Part shown: piece after piece, positions 9,434 through 18,367 of the stretch
How positions within the stretch are numbered: the first letter of the stretch is position 1
Layout of the letters: the number at the start of each line of letters is the position of its first letter
Assembly (NCBI RefSeq): GCF_004298475.1
Contig: NZ_SCRP01000022.1
Span: 186,001 to 250,000, forward strand
From: Paraburkholderia sp.
Lineage (GTDB): Bacteria; Pseudomonadota; Gammaproteobacteria; Burkholderiales; Burkholderiaceae
DNA length: 64,000 bases
Direction: 5' to 3'
The notes under the pieces: model-generated
Seen by the model: only the letters and a program-made list of their open reading frames with translations
The model's database searches: none
Told to the model about the DNA's origin: nothing
Made by a program: the position numbers and the translations under genes

Positions 9434-11643
9434 TGACCGCGCATGAAGAGGCGGTCGAGGTCGGCGAGCGTCAACTGGTACCACGTCGGGCGGCCGTGAT
9501 TGCACTGGTCGGCGCGCTCGGTGGCTTCCATCTGGCGCAGCAGCGCGTTCATCTCGTCGAGCGTCAGACGGCGGTTCGCACGCACCGCGTGATGGCATGC
9601 GAGCGTGCCGAGCATTTCGTGCTGTCGCTCGGTCAGCACGCGCGAGCCGCCAAACGCGTGCAGGTCCGCAAGCACGGCGCGCGCGAGCGCGGGCAGGTCG
9701 GCGTCCTTGAGCAGGGCGGGCACGGCGCGGATCGCAATCGAAGTGGGCGAGAGCACGGCCAGATCGAAACCGAGCGCTTCGAGCGTGGCCTTTTCCTCTT
9801 CGACGGCGCCTGTTTCGACGGGATCGGCGCTCATCGACAGCGGAATCAGGAGCGGCTGCACGGCGAGCGAGCGTTGTGCGAGCGCGGCCTTGAACTGCTC
9901 GTAGAGGATGCGTTCGTGCGCGGCATGCATATCGACGATCACGAGGCCGCGCGTGTTTTGCGCAAGCACGTAGATGCCATGGATCTGGCCGAGCGCGAAG
10001 CCGAGCGGATGATCGTCGCGTGCGTCGAAGGTGTGCGGCTCGCGCGGTGCGGCGTCGGACGCGGCGTCCTCGCTCTGGAGCACGGTCGAGCCCTGCGGCG
10101 TGCCCGCGCCGGTGTCCTTGCGCCCGAACAGTGCGTCGTAGAGCGCGAGCGGCTGCGCGACGGGCAGTGCGCCTTGCGTCATGCGCGACTGGCGCAGCCA
10201 GGTGTTGCCGCTGCCGCTTGCGCTGCTGGTTCCGCCTGATCCGGAGCCGAAGCCGGACGAGCGCGCGCTGGCGCCGCTGCCGAAGCCGGTGCTCGACGCG
10301 GAACCGCCGAAGCTGCTCGCCACCCGCGCGGTGCCGAATCCGCCTGAACCGCTTGATCCACCCGATCCGCCGATACCGCCCGCCACGTTGCCCAGGCCCG
10401 GCGAATCCGCTGCCGCGCCATCCGCGCCACCCGCGCCGGACGCGGGCCGTGGCTCGACGAGCGCGGCATGGCCGCCCAGCGTCGTGTCGGGCGACGCGCC
10501 CGCGTGCCGGGCGAGTGCGCGCTGCACGGCATGAAAGACGAACTGGTGAATCGAGCGCGAATCGCGGAACCGCACTTCGATCTTCGACGGATGCACGTTG
10601 ACGTCGACGGCCTCGGGCGGCAGGTCGAGGAACAGCACATACGACGGATAACGATCGCCGTGCAGCACGTCCTCATACGCGGCGCGCACCGCGTGCGTGA
10701 GCAGCTTGTCGCGCACGAAGCGGCCGTTGACGAAGAAATATTGCTGGTCGGCGCGGTTGCGGCTCGCGGTCGGCAGCCCGGCGCAGCCGTAGACGGCGAG
10801 CGGCCCGGCGCGCTCGTCGAGCGGCAGATGCGCGGTGGCGAACGCTTCGCCGAGAATCTTCGAAACGCGCGTGGCGGGATCGCTCGCGTTCCAGTGCTCG
10901 ACGGCGCGGCCGTTGTGCAGCACCGAAATCGCCACGTCGGGCCGCGCGAGCGCCGAGCGGCGGATCATCTCCAGACAATGGCCGAGTTCGGTCTGCTCGC
11001 TCTTCAGGAACTTGCGGCGCGCGGGCGTGTTGAAGTACAGCTCGCGCACCTCGATGGTCGTGCCGCGCCCGCCTGCTGCGGGGGCGAGCGTGCCGGTATC
11101 CGCGTCGATCTTGACGGCGTGCGGCGCGTCGGCGGCGCGGCTCGTGATCGACATTTCCGCCACCGACGCAATCGACGCCAGCGCCTCGCCGCGAAACCCG
11201 AGCGTCGCGACGCTTTCGAGTTCGGCGAGCGAGCGTATCTTGCTCGTGGCGTGGCGCATCAGCGCGAGCGGCAGTTCGCGCTCGGGGATGCCGCAGCCGT
11301 CGTCGGTGATGGAAATGCGCTTCACGCCGCCCTCGTCGAGCAGGATGCGCAACGTCGAGGCGCCCGCGTCGAGTGCGTTCTCGAGCAGTTCCTTGACGAC
11401 CGACGCAGGCCGCTCGACCACTTCGCCCGCGGCGATCTGGCTGATCAACTGGTCGGGAAGCGCCTGGATCGCGCGCGCGGGCTGTGCGCCGCGCGCTGCG
11501 CCGGTGTTCGCGCTGGCTTGTGCACTGGCTTGTGCACTGGCTTGTGCACTGGCTGGTGCGCCGGAGTCGTGCGCCGGTGCGGGCGCGGCGCTGTCGTCGC
11601 GGGCCGGAACGGCGGCGTCGGAGGGATCGGAATACGAAGACAT
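9430..11643 (-). CDS. mutL: DNA mismatch repair protein MutL (with endonuclease motif)
   Basis: GHKL-ATPase mismatch-repair mediator, 737 residues. The N-terminal ATPase carries [16 protein letters not shown] and [12 protein letters not shown] long Gly/Ser-rich linker (about 400-500) leads to the C-terminal dimerisation domain. That domain shows [12 protein letters not shown] (571-582), the endonuclease metal-site pattern with Met in place of the usual Gln, plus ACHHAVR and CNHGRP. MutL is therefore likely a nicking endonuclease, as expected in lineages without MutH. Start 11643 is chosen because it begins the disordered leader directly before the conserved ATPase. That leader contains a 12-bp tandem repeat coding for Ala-Gln-Ala-Ser units. 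Confidence 0.96.
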   Translation of the reverse strand: MSSYSDPSDAAVPARDDSAAPAPAHDSGAPASAQASAQASAQASANTGAARGAQPARAIQALPDQLISQIAAGEVVERPASVVKELLENALDAGASTLRILLDEGGVKRISITDDGCGIPERELPLALMRHATSKIRSLAELESVATLGFRGEALASIASVAEMSITSRAADAPHAVKIDADTGTLAPAAGGRGTTIEVRELYFNTPARRKFLKSEQTELGHCLEMIRRSALARPDVAISVLHNGRAVEHWNASDPATRVSKILGEAFATAHLPLDERAGPLAVYGCAGLPTASRNRADQQYFFVNGRFVRDKLLTHAVRAAYEDVLHGDRYPSYVLFLDLPPEAVDVNVHPSKIEVRFRDSRSIHQFVFHAVQRALARHAGASPDTTLGGHAALVEPRPASGAGGADGAAADSPGLGNVAGGIGGSGGSSGSGGFGTARVASSFGGSASSTGFGSGASARSSGFGSGSGGTSSASGSGNTWLRQSRMTQGALPVAQPLALYDALFGRKDTGAGTPQGSTVLQSEDAASDAAPREPHTFDARDDHPLGFALGQIHGIYVLAQNTRGLVIVDMHAAHERILYEQFKAALAQRSLAVQPLLIPLSMSADPVETGAVEEEKATLEALGFDLAVLSPTSIAIRAVPALLKDADLPALARAVLADLHAFGGSRVLTERQHEMLGTLACHHAVRANRRLTLDEMNALLRQMEATERADQCNHGRPTWYQLTLADLDRLFMRGQ
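11513..11560 (-). repeat. 12-bp tandem repeat inside mutL
   Basis: Three perfect copies and one imperfect copy of CTGGCTTGTGCA (plus-strand reading) encode repeated Ala-Gln-Ala-Ser in the MutL leader. The unit length keeps frame, so slippage would change only linker length. Confidence 0.85.
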
Positions 11644-11789
11644 GCGCGCAATTATAGCGAGTCGGCGCTCGCCGCCCTGCGGCCTGCGCGGCGGTTTTCT
11701 CGCGAATTCTTCGTGATGGCCGTGCACTTTCGGTATGATTGCGCGGTCAATTTTTACTTCCGGCCCCGCCCGCACAAAGAGGGACACCT

Positions 11790-12479
11790 TTGGATACGCT
11801 GCTGCACTTCGTCACCCTTGTCCTGCACATCGACAAGTTTCTCGACACCTTCATCCGAGACTACGGCACGTGGGTCTACGCGGTGCTGTTCGTGATCGTG
11901 TTCAGCGAAACTGGCCTTGTCATTCTGCCGTTCCTGCCGGGCGATTCACTGCTCTTCATCGGCGGCGCGTTTGCGGCGACCGGCAAGCTCGATCTGAGCG
12001 TCCTGATCGTGCTGCTCGTCACCGCCTCTACCGTGGGCAACACCGTCAATTACCTGATCGGCCGCGCGATCGGGCCCAAAGTGTTCAACACGCATATACC
12101 CGTAATCGAACGCTTCCTCGACCGCGCCGCGCTGCAGAAAACGCACGACTTCTATGCGCGCCATGGCGGCAAGACCATCGTGCTCGCGCGCTTCATTCCG
12201 GTCGTGCGCACGTTTGCGCCGTTCGTCGCAGGCGTCTCGCAGATGGGCATGCGGCGCTTCCAGTTTTTCAATTTCGCGGGCGCGCTGCTGTGGGTGCTGC
12301 TGCTCGTGCTGCTCGGCTACTTCTTCGGCAACCTGCCGTTCATTCAGCAGTACCTGAATGTGATCGTGCTGGTCGGCATTGGCGCCGCGGTCGTGCCGGT
12401 GGTCGTGGGCGGCCTGTGGAAGAAGCTGCGCAAGAACCCGCATGGCGACAACGTCCGCCGCACCAACGGCAGCCGCTGA
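11790..12479 (+). CDS. DedA family membrane protein (SNARE-associated/VTT domain)
   Basis: Inner-membrane protein of the DedA/undecaprenyl-phosphate flippase-like superfamily, 229 residues from the TTG at 11790. That start is preferred because AAAGAGGG ends 6 bases upstream; an in-frame ATG at 11739 would add 17 residues. Family hallmarks are ETGLVILPFLPGDSLLF (re-entrant helix) and the arginine motif in ARFIPVVRTFAPFVAGVS. Several helices and a basic C-terminus follow. DedA proteins recycle lipid carriers and support membrane potential; substrate here is unknown. It is divergent from mutL and ends before a strong hairpin. Confidence 0.92.
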   Translation: MDTLLHFVTLVLHIDKFLDTFIRDYGTWVYAVLFVIVFSETGLVILPFLPGDSLLFIGGAFAATGKLDLSVLIVLLVTASTVGNTVNYLIGRAIGPKVFNTHIPVIERFLDRAALQKTHDFYARHGGKTIVLARFIPVVRTFAPFVAGVSQMGMRRFQFFNFAGALLWVLLLVLLGYFFGNLPFIQQYLNVIVLVGIGAAVVPVVVGGLWKKLRKNPHGDNVRRTNGSR

Positions 12480-12528
12480 TACGTCGTAACGTCGGCAACA
12501 ATGGCACGGCGCAGGCTCAGCGCCAACG

Positions 12529-12565
12529 AAAACGGCATCGTCAGCCTGGCTGACGATGCCGTTTT
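12529..12565. terminator. Bidirectional terminator hairpin after the DedA gene
   Basis: A perfect 17-bp stem (12529-12545 with 12549-12565) closes a 3-base loop. It starts AAAA and ends TTTT, so it can act on both strands between convergent dedA and mscS. Confidence 0.9.
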
Positions 12566-12702
12566 GCTTTGGTCCGTACGTCCGGTGACTTAAGGCGACT
12601 TGAGGCGGATTGCAACGACCACGGCTCGCAACGGCGGTGCTGGTCGCCGCCACAAGACCACGCGACCACGCGACCACGAGACGGCGCGCGTTTAGCGCAT
12701 TT

Positions 12703-13515
12703 TCAATTCACGCGGCGAATGATCGAGGGCGTCTCGGGCGTGGGATACCCGGCGTCGCGGAACGTCTCGACAATGGCGCGGTTCGCATCGAAATAAACCT
12801 GCCAGTAACTGTCGTTGCTCGTGTAAGGCCGCACGCACAGCAGCGGCCCTTCGGGCGTGAACGACAGCACCTCGATGTCGGGCGCGGGATCCTTCACCAC
12901 ATTCGGAATCCTTTCGATTGCGGCGCGCAGGCGCTTCATCGCATCGACCGGATCGACGCCGTTGGCGATCTTCGCGGTCAGCTCGACGCGCCGCACGGCG
13001 GTGGCGCTGAAGTTCGAGATCGTGTCCGAGAAGATCTTGTTGTTGCCGACGATGTTCACGACGTTGTCGGGCGAGACGATCGTCGTGCCGAAGATGCCGA
13101 GCTCCTTCACCGTGCCCGTCACGCCGCCCGCGGTGACGAAATCGCCCACCTTGAATGGCCGCAGCACCTGCATGAACACGCCGGCCGCGAAGTGCGCGAG
13201 CAGGCCGCCCCAGGCCGTGCCGATCGCGAGGCCGAGGCCCGCGAGCAGCGCGGCGAACGAGGTCGTCTGCACGCCGAACACCTGGAGGATGGCGAGAATC
13301 AACAACAGGTTCAACAGTGCGGCGAGGATGGAGCTGAGGTAGTGCGCGAGCGTGGCGTCGACGCGCTCGTTGCGTGCGAGCACCTTGCGCAGGAGGCGGG
13401 CGACGAGATTGATGGCCCAGCGCCCGATGATCCACAGCACGATCGCTGCGAGGACCTTGGTCCCGAAGTCGATGCCCCGGGTCATGATGAACGTGCGGAT
13501 GGTGTCGAGATCCAA
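12703..13515 (-). CDS. Small-conductance mechanosensitive channel, MscS family
   Basis: Inner-membrane tension-gated channel, 270 residues from a TTG at 13515, with GAGGG 4 bases upstream. An ATG 10 codons later is an alternative. Three N-terminal helices lead into the pore helix TM3 (FAALLAGLGLAIGTAWGGLLAHFAAG region). The beta domain follows (GDFVTAGGVTGTVKELGIFGT, with the family-typical NN/N-x-x-I pattern at VNIVGNNKIF). An alpha/beta vestibule completes the protein. It protects cells from hypo-osmotic shock. Expressed from its own promoter opposite to the ParB-like gene. Confidence 0.92.
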   Translation of the reverse strand: MDLDTIRTFIMTRGIDFGTKVLAAIVLWIIGRWAINLVARLLRKVLARNERVDATLAHYLSSILAALLNLLLILAILQVFGVQTTSFAALLAGLGLAIGTAWGGLLAHFAAGVFMQVLRPFKVGDFVTAGGVTGTVKELGIFGTTIVSPDNVVNIVGNNKIFSDTISNFSATAVRRVELTAKIANGVDPVDAMKRLRAAIERIPNVVKDPAPDIEVLSFTPEGPLLCVRPYTSNDSYWQVYFDANRAIVETFRDAGYPTPETPSIIRRVN

Positions 13516-13820
13516 GATGCCCTCGCTTGAGTCGGTGGTTGAGTCGGTTTGATTCGATGGATTCTGCCGATACGACCGGGGGGCGAAGCTGGCGGGTGCG
13601 GAATGGCTGTCCTCGCAGCCCTCGCAGTCCTTCCTCGTGTTTCTGTCGCTTCTGTCATTTCTGGCGGGTGGCGGGCGTTGCGGCATGGCCGGGCGGACGC
13701 CACCCCGAGGCGCACTGCCGACAGCGCCGTACGAAAAAAGCCGGACACGCGATGCGCCGCGCGTGGCCTTTCGACGGTATTGTTTCGCCTGCAACACTCA
13801 CATGACAACGAGGCCCGAAC
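13516..13820. other. Divergent intergenic region between mscS and the ParB-like gene
   Basis: About 305 bases with no convincing gene. It must hold the promoters of both divergent genes. I see no strong hairpin or repeat beyond short runs of TCGCAGCCC-like sequence. Confidence 0.6.
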
Positions 13821-14498
13821 ATGATACTGCCGAACACCGATTTGCATCTGATCACTGTGCAACTGGAGGATCTGAGGCCGACGCAGATCACCGTCGGTTA
13901 CCGCGAAGTGGAAGTCAAGCGTGCGCACTGGACGTCGCTCGACAAGAAGGGCCGTGCGTCGGCCATCGATTCGCACTGGTTTCCGGCCGTGCTCGGGCCG
14001 AAGGAGCGCTACTACGTCGTCGACCATCACCACCTCGGCCTCGCGTGGCTCAAGGAGGGCGTGCAGACCGCGCGGGTCACCGTGCTCAAGGATCTGTCGT
14101 GGCTCGAACCACTCCTCTTCTGGCGCATGATGGAACACAACCAGTGGGTGCATCCGTTCGACTCGACAGGCAATCGCCGCGATTTCGACGATCTGCCGAA
14201 GCAGTTGTCGGGGCTCGCCGACGATCCTTATCGGAGCCTCGCGGGTGAACTGCGGACGGCGGGCGGATTCGCGAAGGATACGACGCCGTTCAGCGAATTC
14301 CTGTGGGCCGACTATCTGCGTGTGAAGGTGCCCGAGGCGCACGTGCGCAAGGACTTCGACAAGGCGCTCGCCGATGCGCTCGCGCATGCCCACGATGCCG
14401 ATGCGCGCTATCTGCCGGGCTGGTCGGGCGTCGTGCCCCCGGCTGCGGCGCCCGCGAAGGTATCGATGAAGGCATCGGGCAAGCGAAAGAATGCGTGA
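13821..14498 (+). CDS. ParB-like nuclease-domain protein (ParBc_2 type)
   Basis: Soluble protein of 225 residues with a ParB/Srx-like fold of the PF08857 kind. The N-terminal part reads LEDLRPTQITVGYREVEVK, and the conserved block YYVVDHHHLGLAWLKEG (about 55-71) carries a histidine-rich turn. No partner parA and no helix-turn-helix are visible, so it is not a plasmid partition protein. The C-terminal 25 residues are Ala/Lys-rich and probably disordered. Function of this subfamily is unknown. GAGG lies 7 bases before the ATG. Confidence 0.85.
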   Translation: MILPNTDLHLITVQLEDLRPTQITVGYREVEVKRAHWTSLDKKGRASAIDSHWFPAVLGPKERYYVVDHHHLGLAWLKEGVQTARVTVLKDLSWLEPLLFWRMMEHNQWVHPFDSTGNRRDFDDLPKQLSGLADDPYRSLAGELRTAGGFAKDTTPFSEFLWADYLRVKVPEAHVRKDFDKALADALAHAHDADARYLPGWSGVVPPAAAPAKVSMKASGKRKNA

Positions 14499-14572
14499 GG
14501 CTTCAGGCGTGCCGCGTATGCGCGCCGCCTCGGTTCGCTGCGGTTCGCTGCGGTTCGCCGGCGTTCACCGTA

Positions 14573-14620
14573 GCTCGCATCCGGCAGGCAAGGCGGATCG
14601 GCTGCCTGCCGGATGCGAGC
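14573..14620. terminator. Perfect 18-bp stem hairpin after the ParB-like gene
   Basis: Arms 14573-14590 and 14603-14620 are perfect reverse complements with a 12-base loop. It lies between convergent genes. A T-run is lacking, so it may be a factor-assisted terminator or an RNA-stabilising hairpin. Confidence 0.7.
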
Positions 14621-14670
14621 GGCTCGTTTGAGGCGATCCGCTTCGCGTCACCGATGAACGCGATGGACGA

Positions 14671-15603
14671 TCAGATCGCGTCGGACGACTGTCCTGCGGG
14701 CGGCGCACCGCTCGACAGATAGTGGCTGAGCCACCGGCCTGCCGGGCCGGGGGCGGCGTCGACGCGATGAATCAGCGAGATTTCGTAGTTCACCGAGCGC
14801 TGGTCGGCGAGTTCGATGCGCACGAGGCGTCCGGTTTCGAGATCGTCGCGCACGAGATGCACGGGCATCGATCCCCAGCCCAGCCCGGCCAGCAGCAGCC
14901 GATGCTTCGCGCCTAGATCGCCGAGCTTCCACGCACGGTTGCTGTACACGCCGAAGCTCTGTCCTTCGGTGAGGCGGCTGCGGTCCGTGATCACGAGTTG
15001 GGTGTGCTCGCGCGCGTCGGAGATGCGCACCGGCTGGTCCGCCCGGGCTAACGGGTGGCAGGGCGCTGCCACGAACACGAGTTCGACCGTGGCAATCGAC
15101 TTCGCCTCGATCACGTGCGGCCAGTTGTTGTTCCGTCCGCTGATCCCGAATGCACATTCGCCGTCGAGCACGAGCTTGAGCGCGCCGCCGAGCGCTTCCA
15201 TCGTGAGGTTCAGCGCGACCGTGGGAAACGCGTCCACGAAGGCCTGGAGCGCTTCGACGAGCCGCTGCGACGGAAACATTACGTCGACCGCCAGCGATAC
15301 TTCGCCCTCCAGCCCGCGTTGCAGCCCGGCCGCCCGCGCGTTGAGCTGATGCATCAGCAGGTCGAGGCGGCGCGCGTCGGCAAGAATCGCGCGGCCTGCT
15401 CCGGTCAGTTCGGACTTGCGCCTGCCGCGCTCGAAGAGCGGCACGCCGAGCAGCGCCTCCAGATTCGCAATCGTATAGCTCACCACCGACTGCGCGCGAT
15501 CGAGCTGCCGCGCCGCCGCCGAAAAGCTGCCGGTTTCGGCGACGGCGATAAGCGCCCTGAGTTGTTCGATACCTGGTGAGCGATCCATCGGGAATCTATC
15601 CAA
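14671..15603 (-). CDS. LysR-family transcriptional regulator
   Basis: Regulator of 310 residues (305 if the second ATG at 15588 is used). The N-terminal winged HTH is clear (FSAAARQLDRAQSVVSYTIA, about 28-47), followed by LysR hinge and periplasmic-binding-like effector domain. It is divergent from cytochrome b561 and the YceI genes across a short gap with a dyad. LysR proteins usually control the divergent operon, so the cybB-yceI-yceI operon is the likely target. Effector unknown. Confidence 0.93.
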   Translation of the reverse strand: MDRFPMDRSPGIEQLRALIAVAETGSFSAAARQLDRAQSVVSYTIANLEALLGVPLFERGRRKSELTGAGRAILADARRLDLLMHQLNARAAGLQRGLEGEVSLAVDVMFPSQRLVEALQAFVDAFPTVALNLTMEALGGALKLVLDGECAFGISGRNNNWPHVIEAKSIATVELVFVAAPCHPLARADQPVRISDAREHTQLVITDRSRLTEGQSFGVYSNRAWKLGDLGAKHRLLLAGLGWGSMPVHLVRDDLETGRLVRIELADQRSVNYEISLIHRVDAAPGPAGRWLSHYLSSGAPPAGQSSDAI

Positions 15604-15627
15604 AAAGTGGATGGTAATGATCGATTC

Positions 15628-15649
15628 TATCTAATTGTTTGAATAGATA
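15628..15649. promoter_or_regulatory. Dyad TATCTA-N10-TAGATA between LysR gene and cytochrome b561 gene
   Basis: A 6-bp perfect inverted repeat with 10-base spacer in an AT-rich stretch of the divergent gap. It contains the T-N11-A type core bound by LysR regulators. Likely operator for the adjacent LysR protein; binding is inferred. Confidence 0.6.
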
Positions 15650-15692
15650 TCCCCTGGTACAGTGCGCATTCGCCGCATCTGGAACCTCTTGC

Positions 15693-16277
15693 ATGATGAA
15701 TCGACCCCCTTCGCCCGCTATGCCTGCTTTGCCCGCTCGCCGCTACAGTGGCGTCGCGATTCTGTTGCACTGGCTGATTGCTGCGCTGATCGTCTGGGGC
15801 TTTGCGCTCGGCTGGGTGATGACCGACATCCCCGGCATCACGCCCACCAAGCTGCGCTACTTCTCCTGGCACAAGTGGATCGGCGTGACCGTGCTTGCGC
15901 TCGTGCTCGTGCGCATCCTGTGGCGTGCGACGCACACCGCGCCTGCACTGCCATCGTCCACGCACGCGTGGGAGCGCCTCGCCGCGCATGCGGGGCACGG
16001 AGTGCTCTATGTACTGATGGTCGCGATTCCCGTGACCGGGTATCTGTACAGCTCGGCGGCGGACATGCAGGTCGTGTATTTCGGCATCTGGCCGCTGCCC
16101 AAGCTGATCGGCCCCGACGACGCGCTGAAGGAGGTGCTGCGCACGGCCCATGTCCTCCTCGATTACGCGCTGCTCGCCGTTGTGGTGCTGCACGTGCTTG
16201 CGGTCGTCAAGCACCAGCACCTCGACCGGCAGAACATCCTCGCCCGCATGCTGCCGTTCGGCCGCGTGCGCGACTAA
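15693..16277 (+). CDS. Cytochrome b561 family protein
   Basis: Membrane di-heme b-type cytochrome, 194 residues from the first of two adjacent ATGs. Four helices carry candidate haem histidines: one in ILLHWLIAALIVWG (TM1), one in SWHKWIG (TM2), and later histidines in TAHVLLDYALLAVVVLHVLAVVKH (TM4). In this family the protein moves electrons from quinol in the inner membrane. The first gene of an operon with two YceI proteins, an association common in proteobacteria and consistent with a link to isoprenoid quinone handling. Confidence 0.93.
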   Translation: MMNRPPSPAMPALPARRYSGVAILLHWLIAALIVWGFALGWVMTDIPGITPTKLRYFSWHKWIGVTVLALVLVRILWRATHTAPALPSSTHAWERLAAHAGHGVLYVLMVAIPVTGYLYSSAADMQVVYFGIWPLPKLIGPDDALKEVLRTAHVLLDYALLAVVVLHVLAVVKHQHLDRQNILARMLPFGRVRD

Positions 16278-16319
16278 CTCAACATCCCTGCTAAGCCCTT
16301 CACCAGCGAATCGACTGCC

Positions 16320-16889
16320 ATGACCAAACGTCTCGTCCTTACCGCTTCCGTAGCCGCGCTTGCGGCGGCTTTCAGCATGAGCTTCATCGTGAATGCCAGC
16401 GCTGCGGAACAAGCTTCCAAGACCACCGTATCCGCGGTTTTCAAACAGATGAACGTGCCTGTGGAAGGCCGCTTCAACCGCCTCAACGCCGACGTGCGCT
16501 TCGATCCGGCCAACGTCGCGGCGGCGAGCGCGAAGATGGACATCGAGGTGGCGAGCTTTGACCTCGGCGCGCCCGAATACAACAAGGAAGTCGCCGGTGA
16601 GTCGTGGTTCGACGCCGCGCGCTTCCCGCGTGCGACCTTCGTCTCCACGCGGATCTCCCCGGCCACGAATGGCGCGTACTCGGTGGCGGGCAAGCTCACG
16701 ATCAAAGGCAAGACCACCGACGTCGTCGTGCCCGTGAATTACCGCAAGGACGGTGCGAACCAGGTGTTCGACGGCACGTTGCCGATCAAGCGCCTCACGT
16801 ACGGCATCGGCGCGGGCGAGTGGAAGGACACGTCCATCGTCGCCGACGACGTGCAGATCAAGTTTCATATCGTGACCGCTGCGCACTGA
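16320..16889 (+). CDS. YceI family periplasmic lipid-binding protein (first copy)
   Basis: 189-residue secreted protein. A signal peptide ends near ASAAEQ (about residue 28-30). The rest is the YceI lipocalin-like barrel, which binds isoprenoid chains such as polyprenyl or ubiquinone precursors. Typical strands are seen at ASAKMDIEVASFDLG, FPRATFVSTRI and YSVAGKLTIKGKTTDVVVPV. It follows cybB by 42 bases and precedes a second paralogue, suggesting one operon for quinone-linked redox or stress functions. Confidence 0.92.
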   Translation: MTKRLVLTASVAALAAAFSMSFIVNASAAEQASKTTVSAVFKQMNVPVEGRFNRLNADVRFDPANVAAASAKMDIEVASFDLGAPEYNKEVAGESWFDAARFPRATFVSTRISPATNGAYSVAGKLTIKGKTTDVVVPVNYRKDGANQVFDGTLPIKRLTYGIGAGEWKDTSIVADDVQIKFHIVTAAH

Positions 16890-16965
16890 CGAGCACTGAC
16901 GCTGCGCTTTTTACCCCGCCTTTTTATCCCGCTTATATCCGTTCATCCCCAACAGGAATCACGTC

Positions 16966-17547
16966 ATGAAGACCACGCTTTTCGCCGCCGCCGCACTCGC
17001 CGCCGCCATCGCAACGCCCGCGTTCGCGGCGCCGACCACCTACAACCTCGACCCGACGCATACCTACCCGAGCTTCGAGGCGGATCACTTCGGCGGCGTC
17101 TCGGTGTGGCGCGGCAAGTTCACGAAGTCCTCGGGCACGGTTGTGCTCGACCGCGCGGCGAAGACCGGCACGGTGGATGTGTCGATCGACGCGACGTCGA
17201 TCGACACGGGCGATGCAAAGCTCGACACGCACGTGCGCGGGGCCGAGTTCCTCAACACGGACAAGTATCCGACGGCAACGTACAAGGGCACCTCGATCCG
17301 CTTCGTAGGCGACAAGCCGGTGGAAGTGATCGGCACGTTCACGCTGCACGGTGTGACGAAGCCGCTGAATCTGAAGATCGATTCGTTCAAGTGCTTCATT
17401 AACCCGATGCTCAAGCGCGAAGTGTGCGGCGCCGACGCGAAGGCCGAGTTCAACCGTGCCGACTACGGCGTGAACTGGGGTGACTCGTACGGCTTCAAGA
17501 TGGCGACGACGCTGCAGATTCAGGTGGAAGGCGTCAAGGCCGACTAA
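16966..17547 (+). CDS. YceI family periplasmic lipid-binding protein (second copy)
   Basis: 193-residue YceI protein with a signal peptide ending at AFAAPT (about 21). It opens with the hallmark [19 protein letters not shown] and continues with [18 protein letters not shown] and [14 protein letters not shown]. One pair of cysteines ([12 protein letters not shown]) could form a disulfide. It is only moderately similar to the first copy, so the pair is probably an old duplication. A strong terminator follows at 17615. Confidence 0.93.
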   Translation: MKTTLFAAAALAAAIATPAFAAPTTYNLDPTHTYPSFEADHFGGVSVWRGKFTKSSGTVVLDRAAKTGTVDVSIDATSIDTGDAKLDTHVRGAEFLNTDKYPTATYKGTSIRFVGDKPVEVIGTFTLHGVTKPLNLKIDSFKCFINPMLKREVCGADAKAEFNRADYGVNWGDSYGFKMATTLQIQVEGVKAD

Positions 17548-17889
17548 GCCGACTGATATCCGGCAACCAGGCGTTGCGCTGTCGTGAGACGGCGCTGCGT
17601 CTTGTTGTGAAGCGAGCCCGCGCAGATGCTATGCGCGGGCTTTTTTTCGTTCAGCGGCGGAGCGGGGTGTGCGGGCGTAGTCGATGGGTCGGGAAGTGAA
17701 GCGGGATGTGAGTCGGGAAGTGAGTCGGGAAAACCCCGAAATATTTGCGGGAATACAGGGGAATATCAAAAGGCGGGCGTAACATACATCTATGACGTTT
17801 ACATGTTTAAGGCCTTCCGACTCCGGTGAGTGACAAACATTCTCCGTTGCCGGACGATCGTCAACCCAACCTAGATTAAATAAAAGACC
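17548..17889. other. Intergenic region with terminator and short direct repeats
   Basis: Besides the terminator at 17615-17648 it holds a doubled GTGAGTCGGGAA near 17699-17728 and an AT-rich stretch before the hemerythrin gene that probably carries its promoter. No gene is supported. Confidence 0.6.
17615..17648 (+). terminator. Rho-independent terminator of the cybB-yceI operon
   Basis: A 10-bp GC-rich stem (AGCCCGCGCA paired with TGCGCGGGCT, 7-base loop) runs into a stretch of eight T residues. Confidence 0.93.
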
Positions 17890-18276
17890 ATGTCACTCAT
17901 TGCACACTTGAAAGACGAACACCAGGAAATTTTCGCACTGCTTGAAAAGTGCCAGAGGCTGGGTATGACCGATGAGGGGAGAAAGAATCTGAGACAGGCG
18001 CGCAACCTGGTGGTGTCGCATCTGGCTCGTGAAGACAGCAAGTTGTATCCGCAAATGCAGGCTCACGCGGAAACGAAGGATCTGGCGATATCGTACGCAT
18101 CGGAGATGAAGGACATTTCGAAAGAAACATTGTCGTTTTTCGATGCGCTCGAAAAGGGCGAATCCGGTATGGACTTCGCCCGCAAGATGGGCAGCACGAT
18201 TGCGCATCTGCGTCAACGCATGACGCGCGAAGAGGTGCGCCTGTATACGGCTTTCGAACGGCATTGCGCCGCTTGA
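17890..18276 (+). CDS. Hemerythrin HHE cation-binding domain protein
   Basis: 128-residue soluble four-helix bundle protein. Metal-ligand candidates are H6 and H11 with E12 in AHLKDEHQEIF, H47 in VVSHLAREDSKLYP, and later His/Glu residues in the helix TIAHLRQRMTREEVRLY and near the C-terminus (ERHCAA). Such single-domain proteins bind a di-iron centre and sense or carry oxygen or nitric oxide, or store iron. It stands alone after a terminator and immediately before the accessory patch. Confidence 0.88.
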   Translation: MSLIAHLKDEHQEIFALLEKCQRLGMTDEGRKNLRQARNLVVSHLAREDSKLYPQMQAHAETKDLAISYASEMKDISKETLSFFDALEKGESGMDFARKMGSTIAHLRQRMTREEVRLYTAFERHCAA

Positions 18277-18367
18277 GAGGCGAGGAAGATTCGAGGAAAA
18301 AGCGCGGACGGGAATCAGGTGTTTATTACGGCGGAAATGGTCCGGTAATTATTCGCCGTCCTGATTA

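Noticed and set aside
13821..14498. ParB-like protein as a sign of a plasmid or second-replicon partition locus
   Set aside because: No parA, no HTH, no parS-like repeats; it is a stand-alone ParBc_2-type protein.
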